Translations under genes and position numbers: made by a program
Notes under the pieces: model-generated
Database searches by the model: none
What the model was told of the DNA's origin: nothing
The model's input: only the letters and a program-made list of their open reading frames with translations
Part shown: one piece after another, positions 7,551 to 14,362 of the stretch
How the letters are laid out: every line of letters starts with the position of its first letter
Numbering within the stretch: position 1 is the first letter of the stretch
From: a virus
Strand: one strand, 5' to 3'
DNA: 32,468 bases
IMG/VR virus record: IMGVR_UViG_3300024255_000093
Location: 1 to 32,468 of that record

Positions 7551-8095
7551 TGTTTGCAAACGACGATAATGAAAAAATTATAGAAACTTATGCGTTGCTT
7601 TTGCAAGATATAAGAGAAGGCAATAAAGCTGAGCAAGAAGCTGATAAGTGGGCCGCGGGAAATCGGTATGCGAATGAAAAAGATAATGATTATTTGCCTC
7701 CTGCGAAGAATGAAAAAGATGATCATAAGCATCTTGCTAATGGAATAGTTTATTCAAGCAGTAAATGGCCCGAACCCGAAAAGTTAAAGGCCATTCATTC
7801 AGGCTATGTATCTCATGTTTATCATGCCGATGATAGAAATGTTGGAACCACAAAAAAACCACATTTTAACAAAGGTTTTATTAAAATTCATTATAAAAAA
7901 GATGGAAAAATTCATGTGGATCGCACGCATCCTCACCCATCACCGTTAGTAAAAATTATCCAACTACCGCTTAAAAGCCAAAAGGGTCACAAATATAAAG
8001 TAACAAAATCATCTTATCCTTCTACTTTTTTGATCAACCGAAAGAAACATGCCCATGCGTTGTTGCTCCAAAAGCCGGAAAAAGAAAAAGAATAA
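7550..8095 (+). CDS. Unknown basic protein with MFAND-type N-terminal leader
   Basis: 181 residues, starting in a TAATG overlap with the previous stop, with AGAGGAG as RBS. The first 25 residues match those of the gene at 2796 (M-F-A-N-D-D-N-E-K-I-I, then L-L-L-Q-D-I-R-E-G). The body is different: G-I-V-Y-S-S-S-K-W-P-E-P near residue 65, F-I-K-I-H-Y-K-K-D-G, and a basic C-terminus. It looks like a folded alpha/beta domain rather than low-complexity text, but I do not recognise its family. The shared leader with an unrelated body suggests that the leader directs different cargo to the same place, probably the prohead. Confidence 0.75.
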   Translation: MFANDDNEKIIETYALLLQDIREGNKAEQEADKWAAGNRYANEKDNDYLPPAKNEKDDHKHLANGIVYSSSKWPEPEKLKAIHSGYVSHVYHADDRNVGTTKKPHFNKGFIKIHYKKDGKIHVDRTHPHPSPLVKIIQLPLKSQKGHKYKVTKSSYPSTFLINRKKHAHALLLQKPEKEKE

Positions 8096-8103
8096 TATAA
8101 ATT
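8096..8103 (+). promoter_or_regulatory. Possible weak late promoter
   Basis: TATAAATT, one base off the late consensus, 27 bases before the ATG at 8123. The same octamer also occurs inside coding regions, so chance is likely; this is a low-confidence site. Confidence 0.25.
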
Positions 8104-8122
8104 AATAAAGTATAGAAACATA

Positions 8123-8491
8123 ATGCAATTATTTGATGAAATAAATGATGACAATTTACTAATATTTGCTTCTCGGCATTACTACAATCCAAAATGTATT
8201 GATGTCGAGGAGTTTTACGAAGATTTAAATAAATTTAAATATGTAAAGAGATTAGTGAATAGATACAATGAATCAGGAAAATTAGCTGAAAGACTTATAT
8301 TAAATCATCTTATTGTTATTTTTAACGTTTTTGGAGTTGACGCAAGCATAAAGATTTTAAAGTATAAATTAAATAATGATCATTGGAAAGTGATAAAACC
8401 ATTTTTGATATTTTTAAATCATATTAAGCCAACTGATTTTGTGGATATTGAAATGGATGATAAGATTGTACAAATATTAAGAAAGATATAA
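8123..8491 (+). CDS. Conserved T4-like marine phage protein (DUF7207-like)
   Basis: 122 residues. Text such as L-F-D-E-I-N-D-D-N, F-A-S-R-H-Y-Y-N-P-K-C, E-E-F-Y-E-D-L-N-K-F-K-Y and L-N-H-L-I-V-I-F-N-V-F-G matches a small helical protein that I recall as conserved in T4-like cyanophages (possibly DUF7207). No catalytic residues stand out. It lies just before another conserved structural-type gene and shares its direction and spacing. Function unknown. Confidence 0.75.
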   Translation: MQLFDEINDDNLLIFASRHYYNPKCIDVEEFYEDLNKFKYVKRLVNRYNESGKLAERLILNHLIVIFNVFGVDASIKILKYKLNNDHWKVIKPFLIFLNHIKPTDFVDIEMDDKIVQILRKI

Positions 8492-8494
8492 AGA

Positions 8495-9085
8495 ATGGGA
8501 TTTATTAAGAAGGCCGGTGATTTAGTATATACCTTTAGGTTTTTGGCCTTGTTGGTGACACCGTTCGAAAAGACAAAGGCCTTTGAGTTAGGTCTTATTG
8601 ACAAAGATGGTAAGCGTACTCGAACTGATGGTGATTTGGATTACCCAGAACAAAGAGATGCGTATACACCATTTATTCGTTTGGTATTTAATATTAAAAG
8701 ATTAATGGCCAAAGCGCCTGGAGGTCAATCAGTTGTTGCTCGATATGCTGCAGCGCTGTATCTCATTAAAGAAAATTTAGATCTAACTGATAAGTCAATA
8801 AAACAAATTACAGAAAAATGTGGACTTGATCCACTCGATTTTTTGTCAGAACAAAGCGGTTGGTTTTTATTGGAAAGCGGTGCTTTAGCTCCGGGTTCAT
8901 ATCAAATTAAAAATAGTAAAGTGATTAATAGTACGTTTGAAGAAGTTGTAAGACCAAAAGATTGGATACGTGTTGGTAATGATTGCCATCCTGTAGGTGA
9001 AATGTTTGGATTAAATGTATATGAAGCTACACATGTAAATACCAGACAAAAAGTATATATCACTATAGGAGAAATAATGTCATGA
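8495..9085 (+). CDS. Conserved marine myovirus protein of unknown function
   Basis: 196 residues. The N-terminus has a hydrophobic helix (V-Y-T-F-R-F-L-A-L-L-V-T-P-F) followed by E-K-T-K-A-F-E-L-G-L-I-D-K-D-G-K-R, then a helical core and a C-terminal beta-rich part (V-R-P-K-D-W-I-R-V-G-N-D, then H-V-N-T-R-Q-K-V-Y-I). I recall similar proteins next to the preceding gene in T4-like cyanophages, where they are treated as structural, but I cannot name a function. The stop overlaps the next start (ATGA), so it is probably coupled to the nuclease-like gene. Confidence 0.7.
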   Translation: MGFIKKAGDLVYTFRFLALLVTPFEKTKAFELGLIDKDGKRTRTDGDLDYPEQRDAYTPFIRLVFNIKRLMAKAPGGQSVVARYAAALYLIKENLDLTDKSIKQITEKCGLDPLDFLSEQSGWFLLESGALAPGSYQIKNSKVINSTFEEVVRPKDWIRVGNDCHPVGEMFGLNVYEATHVNTRQKVYITIGEIMS

Positions 9086-9885
9086 TGAGCCTAAAAAAAT
9101 ATATCAAAGAAATGGCGGCAGTAGCAGTTTCAGATTTAGATACAGAATTTTTAGCAAAGGCTCAAACATTAACATCATTTAATTTAAAAGGATCTGATTT
9201 TACTTCTTTAAAATATAAAAAAGAAATTCAACATTTATTTCATATGAAATATTTTCCGAAGTTTGATATGGATGGCACTATAAAAGGTCAACCAACTGTA
9301 GGTAAAGTTAATTCAGTTTTAAAGGAACTGAAAAGGATTGACTCAACAGCTTTTGGAAAATTACATAAGTATGATATTAAAGGTGTTGGTCCTGGTGAAG
9401 CCATGTTATTCTTTATTTTAGATGATGCTCACTTAGGTGGCGGCTCTTCTGCAGGAGTTGATTTAGTAGTTGACGGTAAAAATTATGAAATTAAAGCTGG
9501 CAATTTTACTAGAGACGGATATATGGTTAACTATAAATTAGGTGCCACTATGGATATGACAAAAATAGTCGGTCCAGCCCTCGAACTTAAGAATATAGCT
9601 GATCCCAAAGGAGCTTTAGGCAGAGAAAAATCTGGTGTAAATCAAAAACAAATGGCGGCTATTAAAAGAATACCAAAGCTTGCAGCCAGATGGAAAAAAG
9701 AAGTTGAAACTCCTTATATCGATGCCGCTCATAAATATCTTTCTGCAAATCCAATTATCTTTATGGTTAATACGTCGCCCAAGAATTTGGCCGGAATGTG
9801 TCAAGCTATCAAAGTGCCTAAAAAGTCTGATATTGGATTAGATATGGTAACTCAAGGAATAATCAAACCAAAGGTGAAGGTATGA
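9082..9885 (+). CDS. PD-(D/E)XK nuclease-like protein with capsid-targeting-like start
   Basis: 267 residues; ATG at 9082 with AGGAG at 9067-9071 (an ATG at 9085 is also possible). The start M-S-L-K-K-Y-I-K-E-M resembles a capsid-targeting leader ending in an I-K-E site. The middle has the core of a PD-(D/E)XK nuclease: G-P-G-E with E106, then G-V-D-L-V-V-D with D127, and Y-E-I-K with E136 and K138. The spacing D127-(8)-E136-x-K138 is typical of the fold. The C-terminal half is helical with no motif I know. If packaged, it would be a nuclease delivered with phage DNA or active in the head. Alternatives are a resolvase- or repair-type nuclease, or a non-catalytic relative. The fold call is from motif only. 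Confidence 0.55.
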   Translation: MMSLKKYIKEMAAVAVSDLDTEFLAKAQTLTSFNLKGSDFTSLKYKKEIQHLFHMKYFPKFDMDGTIKGQPTVGKVNSVLKELKRIDSTAFGKLHKYDIKGVGPGEAMLFFILDDAHLGGGSSAGVDLVVDGKNYEIKAGNFTRDGYMVNYKLGATMDMTKIVGPALELKNIADPKGALGREKSGVNQKQMAAIKRIPKLAARWKKEVETPYIDAAHKYLSANPIIFMVNTSPKNLAGMCQAIKVPKKSDIGLDMVTQGIIKPKVKV

Positions 9886-10190
9886 AAAATAGAAGAGCAC
9901 AATTAAAATCTTTGAAGAAGGCATTAAAAAATTATAAGCCTCTTGAAAAAGATGATAAAAAAGACGAAGTTCAAGAAGATGCCCCAGCTAATTCAATCAG
10001 TGTCGGTGGACCAGTTGCTGGCCACGATAATATTCCGCTTGGTCATGAAATGATGCGTAGAATCAAAGAAGTTCCAGTAACTGATCGTAGATATAAACTC
10101 AATAGTTCAAAAGCTAATACTTTAAAGAAAAAATATAGAGGTAAAGAACTATTGTTAACTACATTTAAGAAACACGCATACGGCAAGTAA
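9882..10190 (+). CDS. Small basic structural-type protein
   Basis: 102 residues, coupled to the nuclease-like gene by an ATGA overlap. The N-terminus is Lys-rich (M-K-N-R-R-A-Q-L-K-S-L-K-K-A-L), followed by an acidic linker with V-Q-E-D. Next comes a turn-rich segment (S-I-S-V-G-G-P-V-A-G-H-D-N) and a basic C-terminal helix (Y-K-L-N-S-S-K-A-N-T-L-K-K-K-Y-R). The G-G-P-V-A-G stretch resembles linkers in other phage structural proteins. Function not recognised. It sits at the end of the internal-protein block, directly before the spanins. Confidence 0.7.
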   Translation: MKNRRAQLKSLKKALKNYKPLEKDDKKDEVQEDAPANSISVGGPVAGHDNIPLGHEMMRRIKEVPVTDRRYKLNSSKANTLKKKYRGKELLLTTFKKHAYGK

Positions 10191-10700
10191 ATGCTTAAAA
10201 TTTATATGATGATCTTTATAGTTGGACTGATAGGCTCTATAGGTTATGGAGCTTATGCTACATGGAATCATATGCAAGCAAAAATAGAAATATTAACAGC
10301 AAACAATGCTAAGCTTGAAGGTGCTGTACAGACTCAAAAAGATACTATTGGCGCACTTGAATCTGATATTCAAGCAGTTAACAATGAATTAAAAAGCGTT
10401 AATAAACAAATGACCCGTACACGCACGCGGAATAAAATACTTGCAAAGAAATTAGAAAGTTTAGATCTTGGTTTGCTTGGTGCTGAAAAGCCAGATGTAG
10501 TTGAAAAATTAATTAATAGGGGAACTGCCAATGCATTAAGATGTTTTGAATTAATGTCTGGCGCTCCATTAAGTGAAAAAGAAAGAGAAGCAGAAAATGG
10601 AAAAGCGTTTAATCGTGAATGCCCTTGGTTGTTTGATACTCTTGTTGACCCTGAACGGTTGCAGCAGCTTGAAGAGACTTCCCGAAACAGTAGAGATTAA
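10191..10700 (+). CDS. i-spanin (Rz-like)
   Basis: 169 residues. An N-terminal membrane segment (residues about 4-23, M-M-I-F-I-V-G-L-I-G-S-I-G-Y) is followed by a long coiled coil (about 33-95, rich in Q/E/L/K) and a C-terminal periplasmic part with two cysteines. This is the layout of an inner-membrane spanin. The diagnostic point is the next gene: it starts inside this one in another frame and encodes a lipoprotein, as in lambda Rz/Rz1 pairs. Together they would fuse inner and outer membranes at lysis of a Gram-negative host. The endolysin lies far away at 24658. The family call is from architecture. Confidence 0.7.
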   Translation: MLKIYMMIFIVGLIGSIGYGAYATWNHMQAKIEILTANNAKLEGAVQTQKDTIGALESDIQAVNNELKSVNKQMTRTRTRNKILAKKLESLDLGLLGAEKPDVVEKLINRGTANALRCFELMSGAPLSEKEREAENGKAFNRECPWLFDTLVDPERLQQLEETSRNSRD

Positions 10701-11001
10701 AACTAAACCAGTCGAAAGACCTGAACTTGTTTTACCAGAAGCAGATCAAATTGATCAACGTGATATAACATGGGTTGCAATAACACCAAATAATCATGAA
10801 GAAGTTTTTGATGATCTAAAAAAGACAGGTGACGATCTAGTTTTATTTGGATTAACTGGAGATGATTATGGAAAATTGGGTTTGAATATATCTGATATTA
10901 GAATGTATATAGGTCAACAACAAGCAATCATACAAGCATATAAAAATTATTATATTGAAAGCGAAAAAACAATGGATAAGGCAGTTACTATAGAGGAATA
11001 A
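10597..11001 (+). CDS. o-spanin lipoprotein (Rz1-like), embedded start
   Basis: 134 residues from the ATG at 10597, which lies inside the i-spanin gene in a different frame (overlap 104 bases). A GTG at 10573 in frame is possible but adds only charged residues. The start M-E-K-R-L-I-V-N-A-L-G-C-L-I-L-L-L is a lipoprotein signal peptide ending in the lipobox L-N-G-C, with the cysteine at residue 22. A Pro/Glu-rich stretch (T-K-P-V-E-R-P-E-L-V-L-P) follows. The C-terminal domain (I-T-P-N-N-H-E-E-V-F, L-F-G-L-T-G-D-D-Y, I-G-Q-Q-Q-A-I-I-Q-A-Y-K) is one I associate with long o-spanins of myoviruses. It partners the i-spanin. Confidence 0.75.
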   Translation: MEKRLIVNALGCLILLLTLNGCSSLKRLPETVEIKTKPVERPELVLPEADQIDQRDITWVAITPNNHEEVFDDLKKTGDDLVLFGLTGDDYGKLGLNISDIRMYIGQQQAIIQAYKNYYIESEKTMDKAVTIEE

Positions 11002-11004
11002 CAA

Positions 11005-11319
11005 ATGGATTACTTATGGATTTATACTAGTATTGCTGGAGCACTTTTAGGCGCTGCTTGTTTAGCATATATACGAGACACGCGAATAGGTTTATGGGGA
11101 TATTCAAAGTTTGATCAAATTCTTGACTGGTTGCGTGATAGATATGGATGGACATGGTTTGATCAAGATCCAGAAGCATGGAAAAAAGTAAATCCAAAAA
11201 TTGCTGCTAAGATTCAAGAACTTGAAAATAGAATAAATGAGATGTCAAGAATTTCAGGTGATAATAGAAATATTAGTAGTAGAAAGAATTCTGCAGGATC
11301 AATACAGCGTAAAGACTAG
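11005..11319 (+). CDS. Small membrane protein next to the spanins
   Basis: 104 residues with RBS GAGGAA. One N-terminal membrane helix (about residues 4-23, I-Y-T-S-I-A-G-A-L-L-G-A-A-C-L-A-Y-I) is followed by a W/D-rich cytosolic part (L-D-W-L-R-D-R-Y-G-W-T-W-F-D-Q-D) and a polar coil. I recall similar proteins in marine T4-like phages but no function. It ends the lysis-type cluster; the next 243 bases are regulatory. Confidence 0.65.
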   Translation: MDYLWIYTSIAGALLGAACLAYIRDTRIGLWGYSKFDQILDWLRDRYGWTWFDQDPEAWKKVNPKIAAKIQELENRINEMSRISGDNRNISSRKNSAGSIQRKD

Positions 11320-11348
11320 TTTGATGCATAGTATACTATCCTCCCTTT

Positions 11349-11366
11349 TAAGAGATTACTCTCTTA
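11349..11366 (+). terminator. Weak hairpin after the spanin cluster
   Basis: T-AAGAGA paired with TCTCTT-A around a 4-base loop TTAC: a 7-bp stem followed by TTATACC rather than a clean T-run. Its position between the end of one transcription unit and the nrdB promoter suits a terminator, but it is a poor match. Confidence 0.35.
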
Positions 11367-11399
11367 TTATACCATAGATATATACCTTTGTACATATAA

Positions 11400-11450
11400 A
11401 AATACAATATATATTACTTTTTTTTACAAAAAGGGGCATATATTGTATTT
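11400..11450 (+). promoter_or_regulatory. 13-bp inverted repeat at the nrd promoter; possible NrdR-box pair
   Basis: AAATACAATATAT (11400-11412) and its exact reverse complement (11438-11450) flank 25 bases. The right arm overlaps the -35 of the nrdB promoter. Aligned to the NrdR box as I remember it (acaCwAtATaTwGtgt), 11402-11417 agrees at 12 of 16 positions and 11433-11448 at 10 of 16. Their centres are 31 bp apart, the spacing known for paired NrdR boxes. Regulation by a host NrdR is an inference; AT-richness makes chance matches plausible. Confidence 0.45.
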
Positions 11451-11476
11451 ACAAAAACCTAACATTGATATATAAT
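11448..11476 (+). promoter_or_regulatory. Sigma-70-type promoter for nrdB-nrdA
   Basis: TTTACA at 11448-11453 and TATAAT at 11471-11476, 17 bases apart. It lies in the gap before nrdB, giving a leader of about 80 bases. Confidence 0.75.
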
Positions 11477-11508
11477 AGTACTAATCATAAAACAAACTTC
11501 AACTAATA

Positions 11509-11533
11509 CTTAGTAAATATACGATTTACTGAG
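11509..11533 (+). promoter_or_regulatory. Hairpin in the nrdB mRNA leader
   Basis: CTTAGTAAAT pairs with ATTTACTGAG over a 5-base loop ATACG: 10 pairs with one G-U. It lies between the promoter and the nrdB RBS (AAGGG near 11550), 29 bases before the start codon. Could influence mRNA stability or translation; no T-run follows, so it is not a terminator. Confidence 0.5.
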
Positions 11534-11562
11534 TATATATTTTACGCTTAAGGGAAAATCAT

Positions 11563-12534
11563 ATGCTATTTCAAGAACAAATCTCCAGAAAACCAGATTT
11601 ATATCCATGGACAAAAGACTTTATTGAAGCTATTTGGAAAGGCTTTTGGACACCTGAAGAATTTAACTTTCGTTCAGATTATTCACAATTTAAATCAGAT
11701 CTAAGTCCAGAAGAACGGGAGATTGTTGTTAAGACTATGTCAGCAATTGGTCAAATTGAAATTGCAGTTAAATCTTTTTGGGCTGATGTAGGTAATCACT
11801 TACCTCATCCATCAATTAAGGATTTAGGTTATGCAATGGCCAATTCAGAAGTCATTCATAATATGGCATATGAGAAAATTCTTGATGTCTTACATTTGAC
11901 CCATGTGTTTGAAGAAAATTTAAATGAAAAAGTAATTAAAGGTCGTGTAGACTATTTACGTAAATATAATAATAAAGTATATGCTGATGATAAAAAGCAA
12001 TATATTTATTCCATTATGTTATTTACATTGTTTGTTGAAAATGTAAGTTTATTTAGTCAATTCTATATTATCATGCATATGAATCGTAATAAAGCAGTAA
12101 TGAAAGATTGTGCACAACAAGTACAATATACTCGTAATGAAGAGATGTTACATGCTCAAGTAGGCATTAAATTAATCAATACCCTGCGTGAAGAATATCC
12201 AGAATTATTTGATGCAGAACTCGAATCAAGAGTAAAAGAAGAATGCATTGATGCTCTTAAAGCTGAAAGCAAAGTGATTGATTGGATTATGGGTGATTAT
12301 GAAACAAAAGGTCTATCTGCTGGTATTCTTAAATCATTTATTGCTAAAAGAATGGCAGATTCTTTAGATCAAATCGGGTTTGATAATTCAGAGATTATAT
12401 ATAATCAAGATGATGTTGATCAAACTTTTTGGTTTGATGAAGAATTATTGGGTGCTAACATGACAGATTTCTTTCAAAAGCGTCCAGTTGAATATGCAAA
12501 GGGTCAAGGTATTACTGCTGATGATTTATTTTAA
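11563..12534 (+). CDS. nrdB: Ribonucleotide reductase class I beta subunit
   Basis: 323 residues. It provides the radical for reduction of ribonucleotides to deoxyribonucleotides by the NrdA/NrdB complex. Visible metal ligands in order: E66 (acidic, near the place of E. coli D84), E96 and H99 in S-E-V-I-H, E159 in F-V-E-N, and E194 with H197 in N-E-E-M-L-H. The radical tyrosine is present as Y103 (H-N-M-A-Y), so this is not of the tyrosine-less type. W in G-F-W-T-P-E-E matches E. coli W48, and a C-terminal Y (V-E-Y-A-K-G) plus I-T-A-D-D-L-F suit radical transfer and binding to NrdA. Gene order nrdB-nrdA with 11 bases between. It follows a sigma-70-type promoter with a palindromic operator-like site. 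Confidence 0.93.
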   Translation: MLFQEQISRKPDLYPWTKDFIEAIWKGFWTPEEFNFRSDYSQFKSDLSPEEREIVVKTMSAIGQIEIAVKSFWADVGNHLPHPSIKDLGYAMANSEVIHNMAYEKILDVLHLTHVFEENLNEKVIKGRVDYLRKYNNKVYADDKKQYIYSIMLFTLFVENVSLFSQFYIIMHMNRNKAVMKDCAQQVQYTRNEEMLHAQVGIKLINTLREEYPELFDAELESRVKEECIDALKAESKVIDWIMGDYETKGLSAGILKSFIAKRMADSLDQIGFDNSEIIYNQDDVDQTFWFDEELLGANMTDFFQKRPVEYAKGQGITADDLF

Positions 12535-12545
12535 AGGATTATATA

Positions 12546-14189
12546 ATGGGATTTGAATGGGCAAACGATGATTCACGGCTTTTTTTAAGTCGTGGATACA
12601 TCGATGGAAATATGACAGCTGAAGAGCGAGTGCGAATGATCGCCCAAGCTGCGGAAGAAATTCTTGACAAAGAAGGATTCGCTGATAAGTTTTATGATTA
12701 TATGAGCAGAGGATTCTATTCTCTATCATCTCCAGTATGGTCTAACTTTGGAACTAAAAAAGGATTGCCTATTTCGTGTAATGGTGTTTTTGTTGAAGAC
12801 GATATGGCATCAATTTTAATGAAAAATGCTGAAGTTGGAATGCAAACAAAAATGGGTGCAGGCACATCAGGTTACTTTGGAGCTATTCGATCAAGAGGAG
12901 AACCTATTAAATCTGGTGGTGTTGCTGATGGTCCGGTTCACTTCATGAATCTCACTGAGACGCAAGTAGACGTAGTTGCTCAGGGATCAGTACGCAGAGG
13001 ATCTTTTGCAGCTTATTTGCCTATTGATTCTCCAGATATTATGGAGTTTCTTGAGTGTCGTGAAGAAGGCTCTTCTATTATGCATCTATCACTTGGTATT
13101 TGTATCTCTGATGAATGGATGCAATCTATGATAGATGGTGATTCAGAGAAAAGAACTGTATGGGCTCGTGTACTTCGTAAGCGTAGAGAAAGTGGTTATC
13201 CATATTTGTTCTTTAGTGATACTGTTAATAACAATAAGCCTCAAGTGTTGAAAGATCAAGATATCCCTATTTGGGCGTCTAATCTTTGTTCTGAGATTTG
13301 TTTACCTTCAAGCGATGAATGGTCATTTGTATGCAATCTAGCTTCGATGAATTGTGCTACATTTGATGAATGGTCTGAAACTGACGCAGTAGAAACGATG
13401 ATTTGGTTTCTTGATGCAGTAATGGAAGAATATATTGAAAAAACTAAAGATATTCAGTTTATGCATTCTGCTTATAATTTTGCATTACATTGGAGAGCTT
13501 TAGGACTTGGACAGTTAGGTTGGCATACATATCTTCAATTGAAGAGTATAGCATTTGAATCATTTGAAGCACAAATGCTTTCTATGAAAATTAGTAAATT
13601 TATTGATGATAAATCACTTGAAGCATCAAAAGAATTAGCTATTGAATACGGTGAACCAAAAGGCATGTTAGGTACTGGAGAGCGTAATCTTACAAGAACT
13701 GCAGTAGCTCCTACTACATCTTCTTCGTTTATTCTTGGTCAGGTGTCTCCGTCTATTGAGCCACTCGCTTCAAATTACTTTACAAAAGATTTAGCAAAGG
13801 GTAAATTTACATATCGTAATCCTCATCTTAAAGCTGTACTGCATGATCATGGCAAAAATAATGAAGAGGTATGGGTAGATATTCTTAAACACGGCGGATC
13901 TGTTCAACATCTTGATTTTTTAACAGAGCATGAAAAAGATGTATATAAAACATTTAGTGAAATTACTCCGCTTTCAATTGTTCAGCAAGCTGGCGGAAGA
14001 CAAAAGTATATTGATCAATCTCAATCGTTAAACATTCTTATTCATCCAGATATTCCAGCTAAAGACGTCAATTCATTAATTATTGAAGGCTGGAAATTAG
14101 GAGTTAAAACATTTTACTATCAAAGATCAGCAAATCCAGCACAAGAATTAGTTCGTGATATTATGAACTGTGCTAGTTGTGAAGCGTAA
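12546..14189 (+). CDS. nrdA: Ribonucleotide reductase class I alpha subunit, without ATP cone
   Basis: 547 residues, against about 760 in E. coli. The catalytic set is complete: redox cysteines C78 (P-I-S-C-N-G) and C263 (V-C-N-L-A-S), the active-site loop N246-L-C248-S-E250, the radical-transfer pair Y524-Y525 in T-F-Y-Y-Q-R-S, and C-terminal C542-A-S-C545 for re-reduction. The missing part is N-terminal: C78 stands where E. coli has C225, so the ATP-cone (overall activity site) is absent and dATP shut-off through that site is not expected. The RBS AGGA before the ATG at 12546 and the stop of nrdB just upstream support this start, so it is not a truncation. Electrons may come from the phage glutaredoxin at 24420. 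Confidence 0.93.
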   Translation: MGFEWANDDSRLFLSRGYIDGNMTAEERVRMIAQAAEEILDKEGFADKFYDYMSRGFYSLSSPVWSNFGTKKGLPISCNGVFVEDDMASILMKNAEVGMQTKMGAGTSGYFGAIRSRGEPIKSGGVADGPVHFMNLTETQVDVVAQGSVRRGSFAAYLPIDSPDIMEFLECREEGSSIMHLSLGICISDEWMQSMIDGDSEKRTVWARVLRKRRESGYPYLFFSDTVNNNKPQVLKDQDIPIWASNLCSEICLPSSDEWSFVCNLASMNCATFDEWSETDAVETMIWFLDAVMEEYIEKTKDIQFMHSAYNFALHWRALGLGQLGWHTYLQLKSIAFESFEAQMLSMKISKFIDDKSLEASKELAIEYGEPKGMLGTGERNLTRTAVAPTTSSSFILGQVSPSIEPLASNYFTKDLAKGKFTYRNPHLKAVLHDHGKNNEEVWVDILKHGGSVQHLDFLTEHEKDVYKTFSEITPLSIVQQAGGRQKYIDQSQSLNILIHPDIPAKDVNSLIIEGWKLGVKTFYYQRSANPAQELVRDIMNCASCEA

Positions 14190-14201
14190 GGAATACTATA
14201 T
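14187..14201 (+). repeat. 15-bp RBS repeat, copy 1
   Basis: TAAGGAATACTATAT, identical at 14363-14377. It carries the RBS and start region of the zinc-ribbon gene here, and the RBS of the GIY-YIG gene in the second copy. Confidence 0.8.
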
Positions 14202-14337
14202 GGTACACTATTATATTGAGTGTGATTATTGTGATGCAGAATCACAAGTATCAACAGAAGACAAAGAGCCAGAATATTGTCCATGCTGCGGTCATGAAAT
14301 AAATGCTCAGTTGTTAGACGCAGAGGACGACGATTGA
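14200..14337 (+). CDS. Small zinc-ribbon protein
   Basis: 45 residues, ATG at 14200, RBS AAGGAA. It has C-D-Y-C near residue 8 and C-P-C-C-G-H near residue 27, giving two C-x2-C type knuckles for one zinc ion, then an acidic tail ending D-D-D. It lies ten bases after nrdA, so it is probably in the same transcript. Role unknown; such small ribbons often bind nucleic acid or protein. Its RBS region is a 15-base duplicate of the one before the GIY-YIG gene. Confidence 0.75.
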   Translation: MVHYYIECDYCDAESQVSTEDKEPEYCPCCGHEINAQLLDAEDDD

Positions 14338-14342
14338 ATTTA

Positions 14343-14350
14343 TATAAATA
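14343..14350 (+). promoter_or_regulatory. T4-type late promoter
   Basis: TATAAATA within TATATAAATAG, immediately after the zinc-ribbon stop and 34 bases before the TTG start of the GIY-YIG gene. Confidence 0.7.
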
Positions 14351-14362
14351 GTATTTTGTAAT

